Positions 18,762 to 29,851 are shown, counted from the stretch's first letter. The stretch is DNA of 64,000 nucleotides from Rodentibacter ratti (GCF_002000485.1 NZ_MLAJ01000001.1:107631-171630); one strand, 5' to 3'. A program made the numbers and translations. The notes: a model not told the origin generated them from the sequence alone.

Positions 18762-20237
18762 TTACATCACCACAACATCAAACTGTTCTTGATTATAAAA
18801 TTGTTCGGTTTTCACCTGAACACGTTTACCAATAAACATTTCGACTTCCGGAAGAAGCCCATGAGATTCTTCATTAATGAGGTATTCCGACACGGAAGGA
18901 GAGGCATACACGACAAATTGCTCGCTACTAAATAAGTGATAGACACGGATAATTTCCCGCATAATCTCATAGCAAACAGTTTCCACTGTTTTCACCCGAC
19001 CACGACCACGGCACACCGGACATTCATCACACAGAATATGTTCAAGACTTTCACGGGTACGTTTACGCGTCATTTCCACCAAACCAAGCTGGGTAAAGCC
19101 ATTTACATTAGTTTTCACGCGATCCTTCGCCAATGCATCTTGCAATGACTCCAACACACGATTTCGGTGATCTTCCTGCTGCATATCAATAAAATCAATA
19201 ATGATAATACCACCGAGATTACGTAATTGGAGTTGTTGTGCGATGGTTTTTGTTGCCTCAATATTTGTGTTGAAAATGGTTTCTTCTAAATTTCGATGTC
19301 CCACAAATGCGCCGGTATTAATATCAATCGTTGTCATTGCCTCTGTTTGCTCAATGATTAAATAACCACCGGATTTTAAATTTACCCGTTTATCCAAAGC
19401 TTGTTGAATACTGTTTTCAACCCCATACACATCAAAGAGAGGCTGATTTCCGGTATAAATCACAAGCTTATCGCTTAATTCAGGCATAAATTCATCAGTA
19501 AATTCTTTCACTTCGTTAAAGCAAAAGTTGGAATCAATACGAATTTTTTCTAATGTTGTTCCAATGAAATCACGCAAAATGCGCTGCGGTAGCGCAGGCT
19601 CTCCATAAATTTTTGAACGGGTAGGATATTTATTTTTACGCTCTAGCACCTTTCGCCATAGACGTTTGAGAAATTCAGCATCTTGACGAAGTTCTTCCTC
19701 TGTTGCCCCTTCTGTCGCGGTGCGAATAATAAATCCCCCTAGGTCATCACAAAATGGCTCCACCAGCGCTTTTAGACGCGCCCGTTCTTCTTCACTTTCA
19801 ATACGCTGGGATACGCCCACATGGCTATTTTCCGGCATAAACACAAGATAACGGGAGGGCAAAGTAATATCAGTAGTTAAACGAGCGCCTTTTGTGCCGA
19901 GGGGATCCTTCACCACTTGTACCACAATATCCTGCCCTTCGCGTACCAGCTCTGAAATACTCTTTACTTTAAATTGTTTCTGTTCATTCTCATCCACACA
20001 TTCAGTATGAGATACAATGTCAGATGCATGCAAAAAGGCGGCTTTTTCCAAGCCGATATCCACAAATGCAGATTGCATTCCGGGTAATACGCGTGTCACC
20101 CTCCCTTTATAAATATTTCCCACAATACCACGCTTTGCTTGGCGTTCAATATGGACTTCTTTTAATACACCCATTTCCACTAATGCAATACGGGTTTCAT
20201 TAGGTGTGACATTCATCAATAATTCTACGGCATCCAT
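18762..20237 (-). CDS. rng: Ribonuclease G
   Basis: Single-strand-specific endoribonuclease of the RNase E/G family, which processes the 5' end of 16S rRNA and degrades some mRNAs. The 491-residue protein has an S1 domain near 36-130 (GNIYKGRVTRVLPGMQSAFVDIG), the catalytic DNase I-like region with IDINTGAFVG and IIIDFIDM, and the zinc-link CDECPVCRGRG near 403-413. It lacks the long C-terminal degradosome tail of RNase E. No second gene shares its transcript in view. Confidence 0.95.
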   Translation of the reverse strand: MDAVELLMNVTPNETRIALVEMGVLKEVHIERQAKRGIVGNIYKGRVTRVLPGMQSAFVDIGLEKAAFLHASDIVSHTECVDENEQKQFKVKSISELVREGQDIVVQVVKDPLGTKGARLTTDITLPSRYLVFMPENSHVGVSQRIESEEERARLKALVEPFCDDLGGFIIRTATEGATEEELRQDAEFLKRLWRKVLERKNKYPTRSKIYGEPALPQRILRDFIGTTLEKIRIDSNFCFNEVKEFTDEFMPELSDKLVIYTGNQPLFDVYGVENSIQQALDKRVNLKSGGYLIIEQTEAMTTIDINTGAFVGHRNLEETIFNTNIEATKTIAQQLQLRNLGGIIIIDFIDMQQEDHRNRVLESLQDALAKDRVKTNVNGFTQLGLVEMTRKRTRESLEHILCDECPVCRGRGRVKTVETVCYEIMREIIRVYHLFSSEQFVVYASPSVSEYLINEESHGLLPEVEMFIGKRVQVKTEQFYNQEQFDVVVM

Positions 20238-20405
20238 TCTCTATCGTCTCTGAATCTTGTTTTAAGTAGTAGCATAATAGGGTAAAATGCGCCCTTTCTC
20301 AAATTTTCAATATGCTTTAAGGTTATTTTGTGCGTTGGTTTAACGCGAAACATATTATTCTCAATAACCTCAATTAAGCCGAAAAACCCTATTTAAGGAA
20401 GCAAA

Positions 20406-21371
20406 ATGATCGATTTTCGCCCTTTTTATCAACAAATCGCCACAAGTCCTCTCTCTGATTGGCTTGAAACTCTTCCTCTCCAAATAAAAGAATGGGAAAA
20501 ACAAACCCATGGTGATTATGCGAAATGGTCAAAAATCATCGACTTTTTACCTGATTTGACCGCAGATACTGTCGATCTAAAAAATGCGGTGAAATGCGAC
20601 CGCACTTATCCCCTCTCAGAAGGCGAAAAACAACGCATTATTCATCATTTAAAACAGCTTATGCCATGGCGAAAAGGGCCTTATCATTTATTTGGTATTC
20701 ATGTGGATTGCGAATGGCGTTCCGACTTTAAATGGGAGCGTGTGCTTCCTCACCTCGCTCCATTGAAAGATCGTACCATTTTAGATGTGGGTTGTGGCAG
20801 TGGTTATCATATGTGGCGAATGCTGGGTGAAGGGGCAAAAATGGTGGTAGGTATTGATCCTACCGAACTTTTCCTTTGCCAATTTGAAGCGGTTCGTAAA
20901 CTCCTCAATAATGATCGCCGTGTAAACCTCATTCCTCTTGGTATAGAGCAAATGCAACCGCTCGCCGCCTTTGACACAGTGTTTTCAATGGGCGTGTTAT
21001 ACCACCGGAAATCACCGCTCGATCATCTCACTCAGCTAAAAAATCAATTGAAGAAAAGCGGAGAATTAGTGTTGGAAACCCTTGTGGTAGATGGTGATGC
21101 CAATACCGTTCTCGTCCCTTCCGATCGCTATGCCAAAATGAAAAACGTTTACTTTATTCCCTCTGTTGCCGCATTAATTAACTGGTTGGAAAAAGTAGGG
21201 TTTACTCATGTTCGCTGTGTCGATGTAGCCCCAACAACCGTGGAAGAACAGCGTAAAACCGATTGGTTGGAAAACGAAAGTCTGATTGATTTCCTCGATC
21301 CGAATGATCCGAGTAAAACGATTGAAGGCTATCCTGCGCCTAAAAGAGCAGTTATTTTAGCCAATAAATAA
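20406..21371 (+). CDS. cmoB: tRNA U34 carboxymethyltransferase CmoB
   Basis: Uses carboxy-S-adenosylmethionine (made by CmoA) to convert ho5U34 to cmo5U34 in several tRNAs, widening codon reading. The 321 residues include the binding motif [15 protein letters not shown] near 125-139, [14 protein letters not shown] near 197-210 and a C-terminal [15 protein letters not shown] typical of CmoB. The ATG at 20406 follows AAGGAAG. An uptake-signal complement lies inside the gene near 20599-20607. cmoA is not in this window. Confidence 0.95.
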   Translation: MIDFRPFYQQIATSPLSDWLETLPLQIKEWEKQTHGDYAKWSKIIDFLPDLTADTVDLKNAVKCDRTYPLSEGEKQRIIHHLKQLMPWRKGPYHLFGIHVDCEWRSDFKWERVLPHLAPLKDRTILDVGCGSGYHMWRMLGEGAKMVVGIDPTELFLCQFEAVRKLLNNDRRVNLIPLGIEQMQPLAAFDTVFSMGVLYHRKSPLDHLTQLKNQLKKSGELVLETLVVDGDANTVLVPSDRYAKMKNVYFIPSVAALINWLEKVGFTHVRCVDVAPTTVEEQRKTDWLENESLIDFLDPNDPSKTIEGYPAPKRAVILANK

Positions 21372-21377
21372 AACAAA

Positions 21378-21405
21378 AAAGTGCGGTTAATTTTAACCGC
21401 ACTTT
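21378..21405. terminator. Inverted uptake-signal pair, cmoB/maeB
   Basis: AAAGTGCGGTTAA pairs with TTAACCGCACTTT with only a 2-base centre, so the actual loop is the inner TTAA region. A and T tracts lie on both sides between two convergent genes. Confidence 0.8.
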
Positions 21406-21431
21406 CCATTGTACAAATGCCAATTACGCAC

Positions 21432-23702
21432 TTAATCTTGCTGTGCTTGTACTGCCGCGTAAGCAACCATGTTAATAATTCGGCGAACTGAGGCGCTTGG
21501 GTTTAAAATATGGGCTGATTTATTCATTCCCATCAAGATTGGGCCAACTGTAACCGCCGTGGTAGTTCCACGCAATAAACTATAACTAATACGTGCTGCG
21601 CTTAAATTAGGGAATACCAACAGATTTGCCGAGCCTTTTAACGGGCTGTCCGGCATAACTTCATTGCGTTGTGCCGCACAAAGCGCAATATCCCCTCGCA
21701 TTTCACCGTCAATCATTAACTGTGGATTATGTTCTTGAACAATCTTCAACGCATCACGTACTTTTGGTGCGCCTAGCGTGTTCGATGAACCAAAATTGGA
21801 GTGAGAAAGCAAGGCAACCGCCGGTTCAATACCAAAACGATGCACTTCATCTGCCGCCATTAAAGTAATTTCAGCCAATTCTTCCGCACTTGGGTCATCA
21901 TTCACGTGGGTATCCGTTAAGAACACATTACCACTTGGTAATACAAGGCTATTTAAAGCTGCAGCGGTTTTTACCCCATCTTTTAAACCGATAATATCTT
22001 TAATGGAGTCTAAATGTTTACCATAAGAACCAAACAAACCGCATACCAATCCGTCTGCATAGCCTAAATTTACTAAAACAGAGGCAAGCACTGTCGTATT
22101 TGAACGCACAACACGTTTAGCGATTGCCGGCGTAATGCCTTTGCGTTTTGTCAGGTCGTAATAATATTTCCAACATTCTTCATAGCGTGGATTATTTTCA
22201 TTATCCACTACTTCTACGTTGACCCCAACCTCTAAGCGTAAACCCAGTTTTTTGATTTTTTCCTCAATTACATTTCTACGACCAATTAAAATTGGCAGGG
22301 CAAGTTCCATTGAAACTATCTCTTGTACCGCATGTAAGACTTTCGCTTCTTCCCCTTCCGCAAGAATAATACGTTGTTTTGATGATTTTGCTTGGCTAAA
22401 GATCGGACGCATGAACAAACTGGTTTTGTAAACGAACTGAGTCAATTTTTCAATATATTCGTTCCAATCCAAGATTGGTCGAGTTGCGACACCTGAATCC
22501 ATTGCGGCTTTTGCCACAGCCGGAGCAATACGAACAATTAAACGAGGATCGAACGGACGTGGAATCACATACTCTGGACCAAATGTTGCGCCTTCTCCCC
22601 CATAAGCGGAAGTCACCACATCATTTTGCTCTTCAAGCGCTAGATCAGCTATTGCATAAACCGCCGCACGTTTCATTTCTTCATTAATTGTGGTTGCGCC
22701 AACATCCAGTGCACCACGGAAAATAAATGGGAAACAAAGCACATTGTTAACTTGATTTGGATAGTCTGAACGACCTGTACAAACGATCGCATCAGGACGC
22801 ACGGCTTTTGCTTCCGGTGGAGTAATTTCCGGATTTGGGTTTGCCAAAGCAAGAATAATCGGGTGTGCTGCCATGGTTTTTACCATATCTTGGGTCAATG
22901 CGCCTGCTGCTGAACAACCTAGGAAAATATCGGCATTTGGAATGGCATCCGCTAAGGTACGCCAACCGTTATCTTCAATCGCATAATCCTCTTTCGTTTG
23001 ATCCATACGATCACCACGATTTTTATAGACCACGCCTTTTGAATCACAAATGGTGATATTTTCACGTTTCATCCCAAGAGAAAGCAATAAATTCAAACAA
23101 GCAATAGACGCAGCCCCTGCTCCCGATGCTACGAGACGCACTTCATCAATTTTTTTACCGATAATACGAAGTGAATTAATGATCGCTGCTGCACTAATAA
23201 TTGCCGTACCGTGTTGATCATCATGGAATACGGGAATATTCATACGTTCACGTAATTTTTGCTCAATATAGAAACATTCCGGTGCTTTAATATCTTCAAG
23301 GTTTACACCACCAAAGGTAGGCTCAAGAGAAGCGATGATATCGACTAATTTATCCGGGTCATGTTCATTCACTTCAATATCAAATACGTTAATACCGGCA
23401 AATTTTTTAAATAAGACGCCTTTTCCTTCCATTACAGGTTTACCGGCAAGTGCACCGATATTGCCTAGTCCAAGAACTGCCGTACCGTTTGAAATCACCG
23501 CAACCAAATTGCCACGTGCGGTATATTTATAAGAAGCCAACGGATCTTTTTCAATTTCTAAACATGGTTCCGCCACACCTGGAGAGTAAGCAAGGGCTAA
23601 ATCGCGCTGGGTTGCCAATGATTTGGTGGGGGTAACTTCAATTTTGCCGGGAATAGGAAACTCGTGAAAATCCAATGCTGCTTGGCGTAGTTGTTCGCTC
23701 AT
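21432..23702 (-). CDS. maeB: NADP-dependent malic enzyme MaeB
   Basis: Decarboxylates malate to pyruvate with NADPH formation. The 756-residue protein fuses a malic-enzyme N-terminal domain and an NAD(P)-binding domain (together about 1-430; catalytic region [12 protein letters not shown] near 35-46, [10 protein letters not shown] near 160-169, [10 protein letters not shown]) to a C-terminal phosphotransacetylase-like domain (about 431-756) that regulates the enzyme. Starting at [16 protein letters not shown] (23702) matches the family; an in-frame extension upstream does not. It is divergent from the DUF1919 gene. Confidence 0.95.
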   Translation of the reverse strand: MSEQLRQAALDFHEFPIPGKIEVTPTKSLATQRDLALAYSPGVAEPCLEIEKDPLASYKYTARGNLVAVISNGTAVLGLGNIGALAGKPVMEGKGVLFKKFAGINVFDIEVNEHDPDKLVDIIASLEPTFGGVNLEDIKAPECFYIEQKLRERMNIPVFHDDQHGTAIISAAAIINSLRIIGKKIDEVRLVASGAGAASIACLNLLLSLGMKRENITICDSKGVVYKNRGDRMDQTKEDYAIEDNGWRTLADAIPNADIFLGCSAAGALTQDMVKTMAAHPIILALANPNPEITPPEAKAVRPDAIVCTGRSDYPNQVNNVLCFPFIFRGALDVGATTINEEMKRAAVYAIADLALEEQNDVVTSAYGGEGATFGPEYVIPRPFDPRLIVRIAPAVAKAAMDSGVATRPILDWNEYIEKLTQFVYKTSLFMRPIFSQAKSSKQRIILAEGEEAKVLHAVQEIVSMELALPILIGRRNVIEEKIKKLGLRLEVGVNVEVVDNENNPRYEECWKYYYDLTKRKGITPAIAKRVVRSNTTVLASVLVNLGYADGLVCGLFGSYGKHLDSIKDIIGLKDGVKTAAALNSLVLPSGNVFLTDTHVNDDPSAEELAEITLMAADEVHRFGIEPAVALLSHSNFGSSNTLGAPKVRDALKIVQEHNPQLMIDGEMRGDIALCAAQRNEVMPDSPLKGSANLLVFPNLSAARISYSLLRGTTTAVTVGPILMGMNKSAHILNPSASVRRIINMVAYAAVQAQQD

Positions 23703-23893
23703 ATAAATACTCCATTGTTGTGATACGGAACTTGGTTCATTCAAAACCAAATCGAAAAAACGGCTTGATTATACCCCCTTTTTTCTCCCAAATTTGTGAT
23801 GAACCGCAAATTTTCACAAATCTTTTACAAAAATTATAGGTTGAACTAACTGATTAAAGAGAGTAGCATACGGCAGTTCAGGGGAGAACGCCA

Positions 23894-24517
23894 TTGCTAT
23901 CAAAAATCAAAACGGCAGTGAATCAACTGCAAAGAAAATCAATTAATTATCAACTCAGATCACGTTTAAAAAACCATGGTATGACTGTGATGTCTGCCAA
24001 CTGTGTAGGTGCATTTATTTTGCATGATCTCGGCGAACCTTTTAATTCACCTTTTGTTAATCTTTATTTAAGTCCTAAAAACTTTATTCGTTATTTACAA
24101 GATATTGATTTTTATCAACAACAATCCCTTGAGTTTATTGCTTCGGAAAAAAACTACCCAATCGGAAAATTGGCAGATATTGAAATTCATTTCATGCATT
24201 ATCATGATGAGCAGGAAGCAAGAGAAAAATGGCAAACCCGCTCGGCTCGGATCAATCGGGATAATTTGTTTATCATCATGACAGATAAAGACGGCGAACA
24301 AGGCATTGCTTATGAAGATCTTGTCGCCTTTGATCAGCTTCCATTCAAAAATAAAGTGGTTTTTACCCACAAACCTTACCCCGAATTACATTCGGCTTTT
24401 TATATAAAAGGCTTTGAACAGCAAAATCAAGTGGGTGATTTATTTGCCTTTTCAGGTTGGAATAGTATGAAATATTATGATCAATTTGATTATGTAGCTT
24501 GGTTTAATCAAACTTAG
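23894..24517 (+). CDS. DUF1919 family protein, TTG start
   Basis: A 207-residue protein of the DUF1919 family, whose members often occur with surface-polysaccharide genes but have no proven activity. Visible features are SANCVGAFILHDLGEPFNSPFVNLYLSP near 34-61 and IEIHFMHYHDEQEAREKW near 92-109. Others are INRDNLFIIMTDKDG and FAFSGWNSMKYYDQFDYVAWFN at the end. No signal peptide or membrane segment is evident. TTG at 23894 lies seven bases after GGGGAG and is the best start. Its neighbours (maeB, rsuA, bcr) give no functional hint; the same order occurs in H. influenzae as I recall. Confidence 0.85.
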   Translation: MLSKIKTAVNQLQRKSINYQLRSRLKNHGMTVMSANCVGAFILHDLGEPFNSPFVNLYLSPKNFIRYLQDIDFYQQQSLEFIASEKNYPIGKLADIEIHFMHYHDEQEAREKWQTRSARINRDNLFIIMTDKDGEQGIAYEDLVAFDQLPFKNKVVFTHKPYPELHSAFYIKGFEQQNQVGDLFAFSGWNSMKYYDQFDYVAWFNQT

Positions 24518-24622
24518 TTTATCATTATCCCCCAATCCCAAAGGGTGTTTTTATTTTTCTTTTCCTACCCACAGATTCAGATCTGTGTAAAACACCTTCA
24601 AATAATAAAAACGAGAAATCTT

Positions 24623-25321
24623 ATGCGATTAGATAAATTTATAGCCGAAAATACCGGTTTAACACGCTCTCAAGCCAGCAAAGCCATTCGCCAAAGTGCG
24701 GTCAAAATTAACGGTAAAATTGAAAAAAATAGTGCCCGCAAAATCTCACAGGACGATGAAATTTACTTTGAAGAAACCTTACTCACCTGGCTGGAAAACG
24801 GACAATATTTTATGCTGAACAAGCCACAAGGCTGCGTATGTTCAAATGATGATGGCGACTACCCTACTATTTATCAATTTTTTGATTACCCGCTTGCCGG
24901 AAAATTACACAGTGCCGGACGTTTAGATGTAGATACAACAGGGCTTGTTTTACTCACCGATGACGGACAATGGTCACACCGAATTACTTCCCCGAAACAC
25001 CATTGTGATAAAACCTATCTGGTGACCCTTGCAGATCCGGTTGAACCTCATTATGCACAGACCTTTGTAGAAGGAATCCTATTACGTGGAGAAAAAATAC
25101 CCACGAAACCCGCAAAACTTGAAATTTTAGATGATTACAATGTCAATCTGACCATCTCAGAAGGACGCTATCACCAAGTTAAGCGAATGTTCGCCGCCCT
25201 CGGCAATAAAGTTGTCGGATTGCACCGCTGGAAAATCGGTGCAGTGGTGCTGGACGAAAACCTAGAAGAAGGCGAATACCGCCCTCTCACACAATCAGAA
25301 ATAGACAGTTTGGTAAAATAA
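24623..25321 (+). CDS. rsuA: 16S rRNA pseudouridine516 synthase RsuA
   Basis: Isomerises U516 of 16S rRNA. The 232-residue protein has an N-terminal S4 RNA-binding domain (MRLDKFIAENTGLTRSQASKAIRQ, 1-24 onward) and the synthase core with the catalytic aspartate in GRLDVDTTGL near 101-110, and EGRYHQVKRMFAALGNKV near 176-193. ATG 24623 begins the S4 domain; the frame upstream has no homologous sequence. An uptake signal encodes QSAVKI in the S4 domain. It ends one base before bcr, so they are probably co-transcribed. Confidence 0.95.
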   Translation: MRLDKFIAENTGLTRSQASKAIRQSAVKINGKIEKNSARKISQDDEIYFEETLLTWLENGQYFMLNKPQGCVCSNDDGDYPTIYQFFDYPLAGKLHSAGRLDVDTTGLVLLTDDGQWSHRITSPKHHCDKTYLVTLADPVEPHYAQTFVEGILLRGEKIPTKPAKLEILDDYNVNLTISEGRYHQVKRMFAALGNKVVGLHRWKIGAVVLDENLEEGEYRPLTQSEIDSLVK

Positions 25322-25322
25322 T

Positions 25323-26516
25323 ATGAGCAAAACAATAAAACCTACCTTTATTTTTATTATGACCCTCGGCATTTTATCTATGCTACCGCCTTTTGGCGTC
25401 GATATGTATTTACCCTCTTTTTTAGAAATTGCCAAAGATCTCAAAATCAGCCCGGAACAAGTCCAACACACCCTCACCGCCTTTGCCTATGGCATGGCAT
25501 TCGGGCAGTTATTTTGGGGACCTTTCGGTGATAGTTTCGGGCGTAAACCGATCATCCTACTTGGCGTGATTATCGGGGCAATCACGGCATTAGTTCTAAC
25601 AGAAATCAATTCTATCGGAAATTTCACCGCACTTCGTTTTGTGCAAGGTTTCTTTGGGGCAGCACCTGTAGTACTTTCAGGCGCATTATTGCGGGATTTA
25701 TTTAGTAAAAACGAACTCTCAAAAGTGATGTCCACCATCACATTGGTCTTTATGATTGCACCACTCGTTGCGCCAATCATTGGGGGGTATATCGTAAAAT
25801 ATTTCCACTGGCACGCTATTTTTTATGTCATTTCGTTAATGGGAGCGTTATCTGCATTGTTGGTATTTTTTATCATTCCTGAAACCCACAAAAAAGAAAA
25901 TCGTATCCCACTCCGTTTGAACATTATTGCCCGAAACTTTATGAGCCTTTGGAAACAAAAAGAGGTATTGGGCTATATGTTCGCCGCCTCTTTTGGTTTT
26001 GGCGGTTTATTTGCCTTTGTGACAGCCGGTTCCATTGTATATATCGGGATTTACGGTATTCCTGTCGATCAATTCGGTTATTTCTTTATGCTAAATATCG
26101 CCATTATGACTTTTGCCTCTTTCCTTAACGGACGATTTGTAATAAAAGTTGGTGCCGAAACGATGTTACGCATAGGCATTGCAATTCAGTTTTTATCGGG
26201 AATGTGGCTTATTTTAACCGCACTTTTTGATTTCGGTTTTTGGTCAATGGCGTTAGGTGTGGCGTTTTTTGTCGGGCAAAATCCACTGATTTCTTCTAAT
26301 GCAATGGCATCTATTTTAGAAAAATTCCCGACTATGTCCGGTACCGCTAATTCCTTGGTAGGTAGCGTGCGTTTTGCCACCGGAGCGGTAATGGGAAGCT
26401 TAGTTGCCACCATGAAAATGGATACCGCCGCTCCGATGCTATTCACCATGGGGGCCTGTGTGGTGATTGCGGTATTAGCTTATTATTTTTTGACTTATCG
26501 GAATTTGAAAGAGTAA
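25323..26516 (+). CDS. bcr: Bcr/CflA family multidrug efflux transporter
   Basis: Major-facilitator drug:proton antiporter with about twelve membrane segments in 397 residues. The motif-A loop reads GPFGDSFGRKPIILLG near 61-76, and PPFGVDMYLPSF near 22-33 is typical of the Bcr/CflA (bicyclomycin, chloramphenicol) branch. It directly follows rsuA, an association also seen in E. coli (rsuA-bcr). Substrate range cannot be read from sequence. Confidence 0.92.
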   Translation: MSKTIKPTFIFIMTLGILSMLPPFGVDMYLPSFLEIAKDLKISPEQVQHTLTAFAYGMAFGQLFWGPFGDSFGRKPIILLGVIIGAITALVLTEINSIGNFTALRFVQGFFGAAPVVLSGALLRDLFSKNELSKVMSTITLVFMIAPLVAPIIGGYIVKYFHWHAIFYVISLMGALSALLVFFIIPETHKKENRIPLRLNIIARNFMSLWKQKEVLGYMFAASFGFGGLFAFVTAGSIVYIGIYGIPVDQFGYFFMLNIAIMTFASFLNGRFVIKVGAETMLRIGIAIQFLSGMWLILTALFDFGFWSMALGVAFFVGQNPLISSNAMASILEKFPTMSGTANSLVGSVRFATGAVMGSLVATMKMDTAAPMLFTMGACVVIAVLAYYFLTYRNLKE

Positions 26517-26545
26517 AAAGTGCGGTCAAAATTGACCGCACTTTT
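26516..26545. terminator. Inverted uptake-signal pair, bcr / symporter
   Basis: AAAAGTGCGGTCAA pairs with TTGACCGCACTTTT, a 14-bp stem with T-runs readable in both directions. It separates two convergent genes by very few bases and overlaps the bcr stop. Confidence 0.85.
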
Positions 26546-27979
26546 TTATTTCCAAGTTTCTTGTTCAAGCACCCGTTTTTTCAATTCGGGATAATCTTCA
26601 ATTTTAAATTCCGGTGTTTTTCCGGCTTTAAGTTGGCACTGATAATCCTTCAAGAGTGTCCATACAATCGGTGAAAGCAGCACGATTGCCACCAAATTGA
26701 GAATTGCCATCACCGCCATCACCGTATCGGCGAAATTCCACACCACATTACCGGAACGCACGGCACCAAAATAAACAAAAAACAGAACAGTTAAACGGAA
26801 TAACAACACAAACCACGGTTTATTTTTAATAAAACGGATATTACTTTCTGCGTAAGCATAGTTACCAATAATAGAAGAGTAAGCAAAAAGCAATAGAATA
26901 AAGGCAAGGAAATGCAGACCAAACTCACCCACATGATATTGCAAGGCATTTTGTGTGAGAGAAATACTTTTAAGCGCTTCACCGCCATAATTATTTGAAA
27001 GTAAAATCACGATAGCTGTACAAGTACACACCATCATCGTGTCCACAAATACGCCCAGCATTTGGACTAAACCTTGGCTAACCGGGTGTTTCACATGGGC
27101 TGCCGCTGCGGCATTGGGGGCTGACCCCATACCGGCTTCATTGGAAAATAAACCACGTTTAATCCCCATCATCATGGCTTTAGACACCATCGCGCCGAAG
27201 AAACCGCCTGCCGCTGCATCAAAGGTAAAGGCACTTTTGATGATGTTATTAATCACCGTTGGCACCAATTCAATGTTCATACCCAGAATAATCACTGCCA
27301 TAATGAGATAGAACAATGCCATTATCGGTACAAGACTGCTGGAAATCACGGCAATGCGTTTAATTCCACCAAAAATAATAGCGGCAGTTAAAATCACCAA
27401 CGCAATACCGACATACTCACCTTGCCAATCCCAAGCATTACGTGTGGCTTCTACAATGGAATTTGATTGCACGGAGTTGAAAGCAAAACCAAAAGTAAAA
27501 ATCAGTGCAATGGCAAAGGCTACCGCCATACTACGGGATTTCAATCCCTGCACCATATAATAAGCTGGTCCACCACGAAATGAGCCGTCTTTATCCTGAA
27601 TTTTAAATAACTGTGCCAAGGTGGATTCGGCAAAAGCACTCGACATTCCAATAAAAGCGGTGATCCACATCCAAAATACCGCCCCTTCTCCGCCAAGAGC
27701 GATGGCGGTGGCAACCCCACCAATATTCCCCACGCCAACCCGGCTGGCAAGCCCTGTTGCAAAGGCTTGGAAAGGAGTTAAAGAGCTCCCCTCTGCCGCC
27801 CGTCCAAACCACATTTCCCGAATACTCGCCGGGAATAAGCGTAACTGCACAAAGCCCGTTGTAATAGTAAAAAACAAACCGACACCAAGTAAAATCACAA
27901 TGGTCAAATTCCAGAGCGGCCCATCAAGATGATCAACAATCCATACTAATAATTGTTCTAAATAATGAATTAGTTCCAT
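26546..27979 (-). CDS. Sodium:alanine (or glycine) symporter, AGCS family
   Basis: Imports alanine or glycine with sodium. The 477-residue membrane protein has about ten to eleven helices and the family signatures TGFVQLRLFP near 36-45, ATGLASRVGVGNIGGVATAIALGGEGAVFWMW near 69-100, and KRGLFSNEAGMGSAPNAAAAAHVKHPV. The start MELIHYLEQLL at 27979 has GAGGAGA upstream; an in-frame 24-codon extension lacks one. Alanine versus glycine cannot be decided. I looked for a glycine riboswitch upstream and saw none. Confidence 0.93.
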   Translation of the reverse strand: MELIHYLEQLLVWIVDHLDGPLWNLTIVILLGVGLFFTITTGFVQLRLFPASIREMWFGRAAEGSSLTPFQAFATGLASRVGVGNIGGVATAIALGGEGAVFWMWITAFIGMSSAFAESTLAQLFKIQDKDGSFRGGPAYYMVQGLKSRSMAVAFAIALIFTFGFAFNSVQSNSIVEATRNAWDWQGEYVGIALVILTAAIIFGGIKRIAVISSSLVPIMALFYLIMAVIILGMNIELVPTVINNIIKSAFTFDAAAGGFFGAMVSKAMMMGIKRGLFSNEAGMGSAPNAAAAAHVKHPVSQGLVQMLGVFVDTMMVCTCTAIVILLSNNYGGEALKSISLTQNALQYHVGEFGLHFLAFILLLFAYSSIIGNYAYAESNIRFIKNKPWFVLLFRLTVLFFVYFGAVRSGNVVWNFADTVMAVMAILNLVAIVLLSPIVWTLLKDYQCQLKAGKTPEFKIEDYPELKKRVLEQETWK

Positions 27980-28125
27980 AGTTCTCCTCTCAAATGAAAA
28001 TAAAGAGGTGGAATTGTAGAGAAAAAGAGAAAGAAAAACGATATTTATCAAAAAATATTAAAAAGAAATGGCTCTTGAGAAGATTTTATTTAATAAAATG
28101 GATAATTATTAGATAAAAAACAAAA

Positions 28126-28148
28126 GACGCATGAAAAATTCATGCGCC
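28126..28148 (-). terminator. Terminator after nagK
   Basis: CGCATGAA (28128-28135) pairs with TTCATGCG (28139-28146), followed on the minus strand by TCTTTTG and a long T tract. It ends nagK transcription before the symporter gene. Confidence 0.8.
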
Positions 28149-28155
28149 TTAAAAA

Positions 28156-29070
28156 TTATTTAGTTAAGAATAATGCTGCGGCACCACGTACACCGCCGGA
28201 ATCACCATGTTTGGCTTTCTTAATTGGCGGTACTTTTGCCGTACGCATTAAATGAGCCGGCAAGGCTTTTGGTAAGGCTTCATATAAATAATCAAAATTA
28301 GATAATCCCCCACCCAGTACGATCATGTGCGGATCGAACGCTGTGATAATGTTGCCAATAGAAATCGCCGCTAATTCCACAAAAAGATTGACAAAATCCA
28401 CCGCACTTTCTTTACCACGATAAAAGGCATCAATAATTTCACGAGCAGATAATTTTTCACCTTTAAGATCATGATACAACATTTCAAATCCACGACCGGA
28501 AAGGTAAGTATCTAAGCAAGCTTTATTGCCACAACCGCAATCATAAATCGGTGCGTTATCCCAACCAAGCAATTTCAGGGCGTGATAATTTAATTGTAAA
28601 TGTCCCAGCTCCCCCGCCATTCCCACTTGCCCGGAATGCACTTTCCCATTTAACACAAAACCACCACCAAATCCTGTGCCGAGAATTAGCCCGAGCACAG
28701 TAGGATATTGTTGATTTTCTTCGTCCCACGCTTCAGATAAAGCAAAACAATTCGCATCATTTTCTGCCCGCACTTCACGCCCTAAACGTTCGGAAAGATC
28801 ACGTAAAATAGGCTTGTTATCCGCCACACGAATATTGGTAATTTCCGCAAGCCCTGTTTGTTGATTAACAAATCCCGGTACGCCTAGTCCAACGGTGCCA
28901 CGCTCGCCGAATTGCTCGTCAGCACGATTGACTAAATCCACAATCACATTAAGCCACTCATCGTAATCCGTTTTTGGGGTAGGAACACGCTCGGAATACA
29001 GTTTTTCTAACTTCTTATTAAATACCGCAAGCTCAATTTTTGTGCCACCGATATCCAAACCATAGTACAT
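28156..29070 (-). CDS. nagK: N-acetylglucosamine kinase, ROK family
   Basis: Phosphorylates GlcNAc released by cell-wall turnover or uptake. The 304 residues have the ATP site [12 protein letters not shown] near 2-13, the sugar-binding [13 protein letters not shown] near 103-115, and the zinc motif [20 protein letters not shown] near 172-191 that identifies ROK kinases. Residues around the zinc site resemble NagK rather than glucokinase or ManK, but glucokinase activity is a possible alternative. It lies upstream of the amino-acid symporter on the same strand but is separated by a terminator. Confidence 0.88.
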   Translation of the reverse strand: MYYGLDIGGTKIELAVFNKKLEKLYSERVPTPKTDYDEWLNVIVDLVNRADEQFGERGTVGLGVPGFVNQQTGLAEITNIRVADNKPILRDLSERLGREVRAENDANCFALSEAWDEENQQYPTVLGLILGTGFGGGFVLNGKVHSGQVGMAGELGHLQLNYHALKLLGWDNAPIYDCGCGNKACLDTYLSGRGFEMLYHDLKGEKLSAREIIDAFYRGKESAVDFVNLFVELAAISIGNIITAFDPHMIVLGGGLSNFDYLYEALPKALPAHLMRTAKVPPIKKAKHGDSGGVRGAAALFLTK

Positions 29071-29131
29071 AATCTACTCCTATCACTAAAAATATATTAA
29101 GTGAGATTCTAACCGCTCTTTGCTTTTCATT

Positions 29132-29851
29132 TTATGATGAAGATCGTTTTTTCTGTAAAAAACCAAAAATAACGAGATTCACTATCCAGGCAAAAATTGT
29201 TGCAATAAAAAGATCGATCGGATAATGCATCCCCAGACGCACGCGGCTAATCAACATCAGCAGGCTCCATATAGCGATAACACCTACTAATAACTTCGCT
29301 TTCCACGAACGGTTACCCAATAATTGGGTAAATCCTACGGCAAGCATTAACCAAGTCGCAGCAAAAATGGTATGCCCTGACGGGAAAGAATAACCTGTTT
29401 CATTTTCGTAGTGGTTTACAAGCCAAGCCGGCGTATCTGGCTGCGTAGAATAAAAGTTTTTTGCAATCATAGCTCGCTGAGTGCGGTCATTTTCATAAAA
29501 GTTTTCTGTAGTTTGATTGGTTTGTTCCGCTAAATATACCGTGAACGGGCGTGGCTCTTTAAAAACCGCTTTTAAACCTGTTTTCACTGCTTGAGTTGCC
29601 ACCACAGAAAATGCCATCACAGCCACGCCTAGCATCCATTGTTTACGATTTTTGAACAAAATACCAAAAATCAATGCAAACACAGCACAAGTAATAAGAG
29701 CATAAGGCACACTACCGGTTTCAGTTAGCAAATAAAGCCAATAGTCCGCTTCCGTTAATTGCCCATTGCCATGCCATTGATAGGAAAATCCCCACATAAA
29801 AAATGGTACAAGACAAAGTAATAACGTATATAATGACAGCCTCTTAAACAT
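29132..29851 (-). CDS. pgpB: PAP2-family phosphatidylglycerophosphatase B
   Basis: Inner-membrane lipid phosphatase acting on phosphatidylglycerol-phosphate and probably undecaprenyl pyrophosphate. The 239 residues contain about six membrane segments and the three PAP2 motifs: [13 protein letters not shown] near 90-102, SFPSGH near 150-155 and [16 protein letters not shown] near 202-217. ATG 29851 has AAGGGG five bases upstream; a GTG two codons earlier overlaps that site. It is divergent from ribA, as in H. influenzae. Confidence 0.93.
   Translation of the reverse strand: MFKRLSLYTLLLCLVPFFMWGFSYQWHGNGQLTEADYWLYLLTETGSVPYALITCAVFALIFGILFKNRKQWMLGVAVMAFSVVATQAVKTGLKAVFKEPRPFTVYLAEQTNQTTENFYENDRTQRAMIAKNFYSTQPDTPAWLVNHYENETGYSFPSGHTIFAATWLMLAVGFTQLLGNRSWKAKLLVGVIAIWSLLMLISRVRLGMHYPIDLFIATIFAWIVNLVIFGFLQKKRSSS

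Noticed and set aside
23790..23820. TTTGTGA and TCACAAA repeat in the maeB-DUF1919 spacer as a CRP site
   Set aside because: The half-sites are separated by 14 bases rather than 6, so it does not fit CRP; chance inverted repeat in AT-rich DNA.
27980..28125. Possible glycine riboswitch before the alanine/glycine symporter
   Set aside because: I looked for the conserved GGAGAG and CCACCGAAGG-type elements and saw neither; the region is an A-rich spacer.
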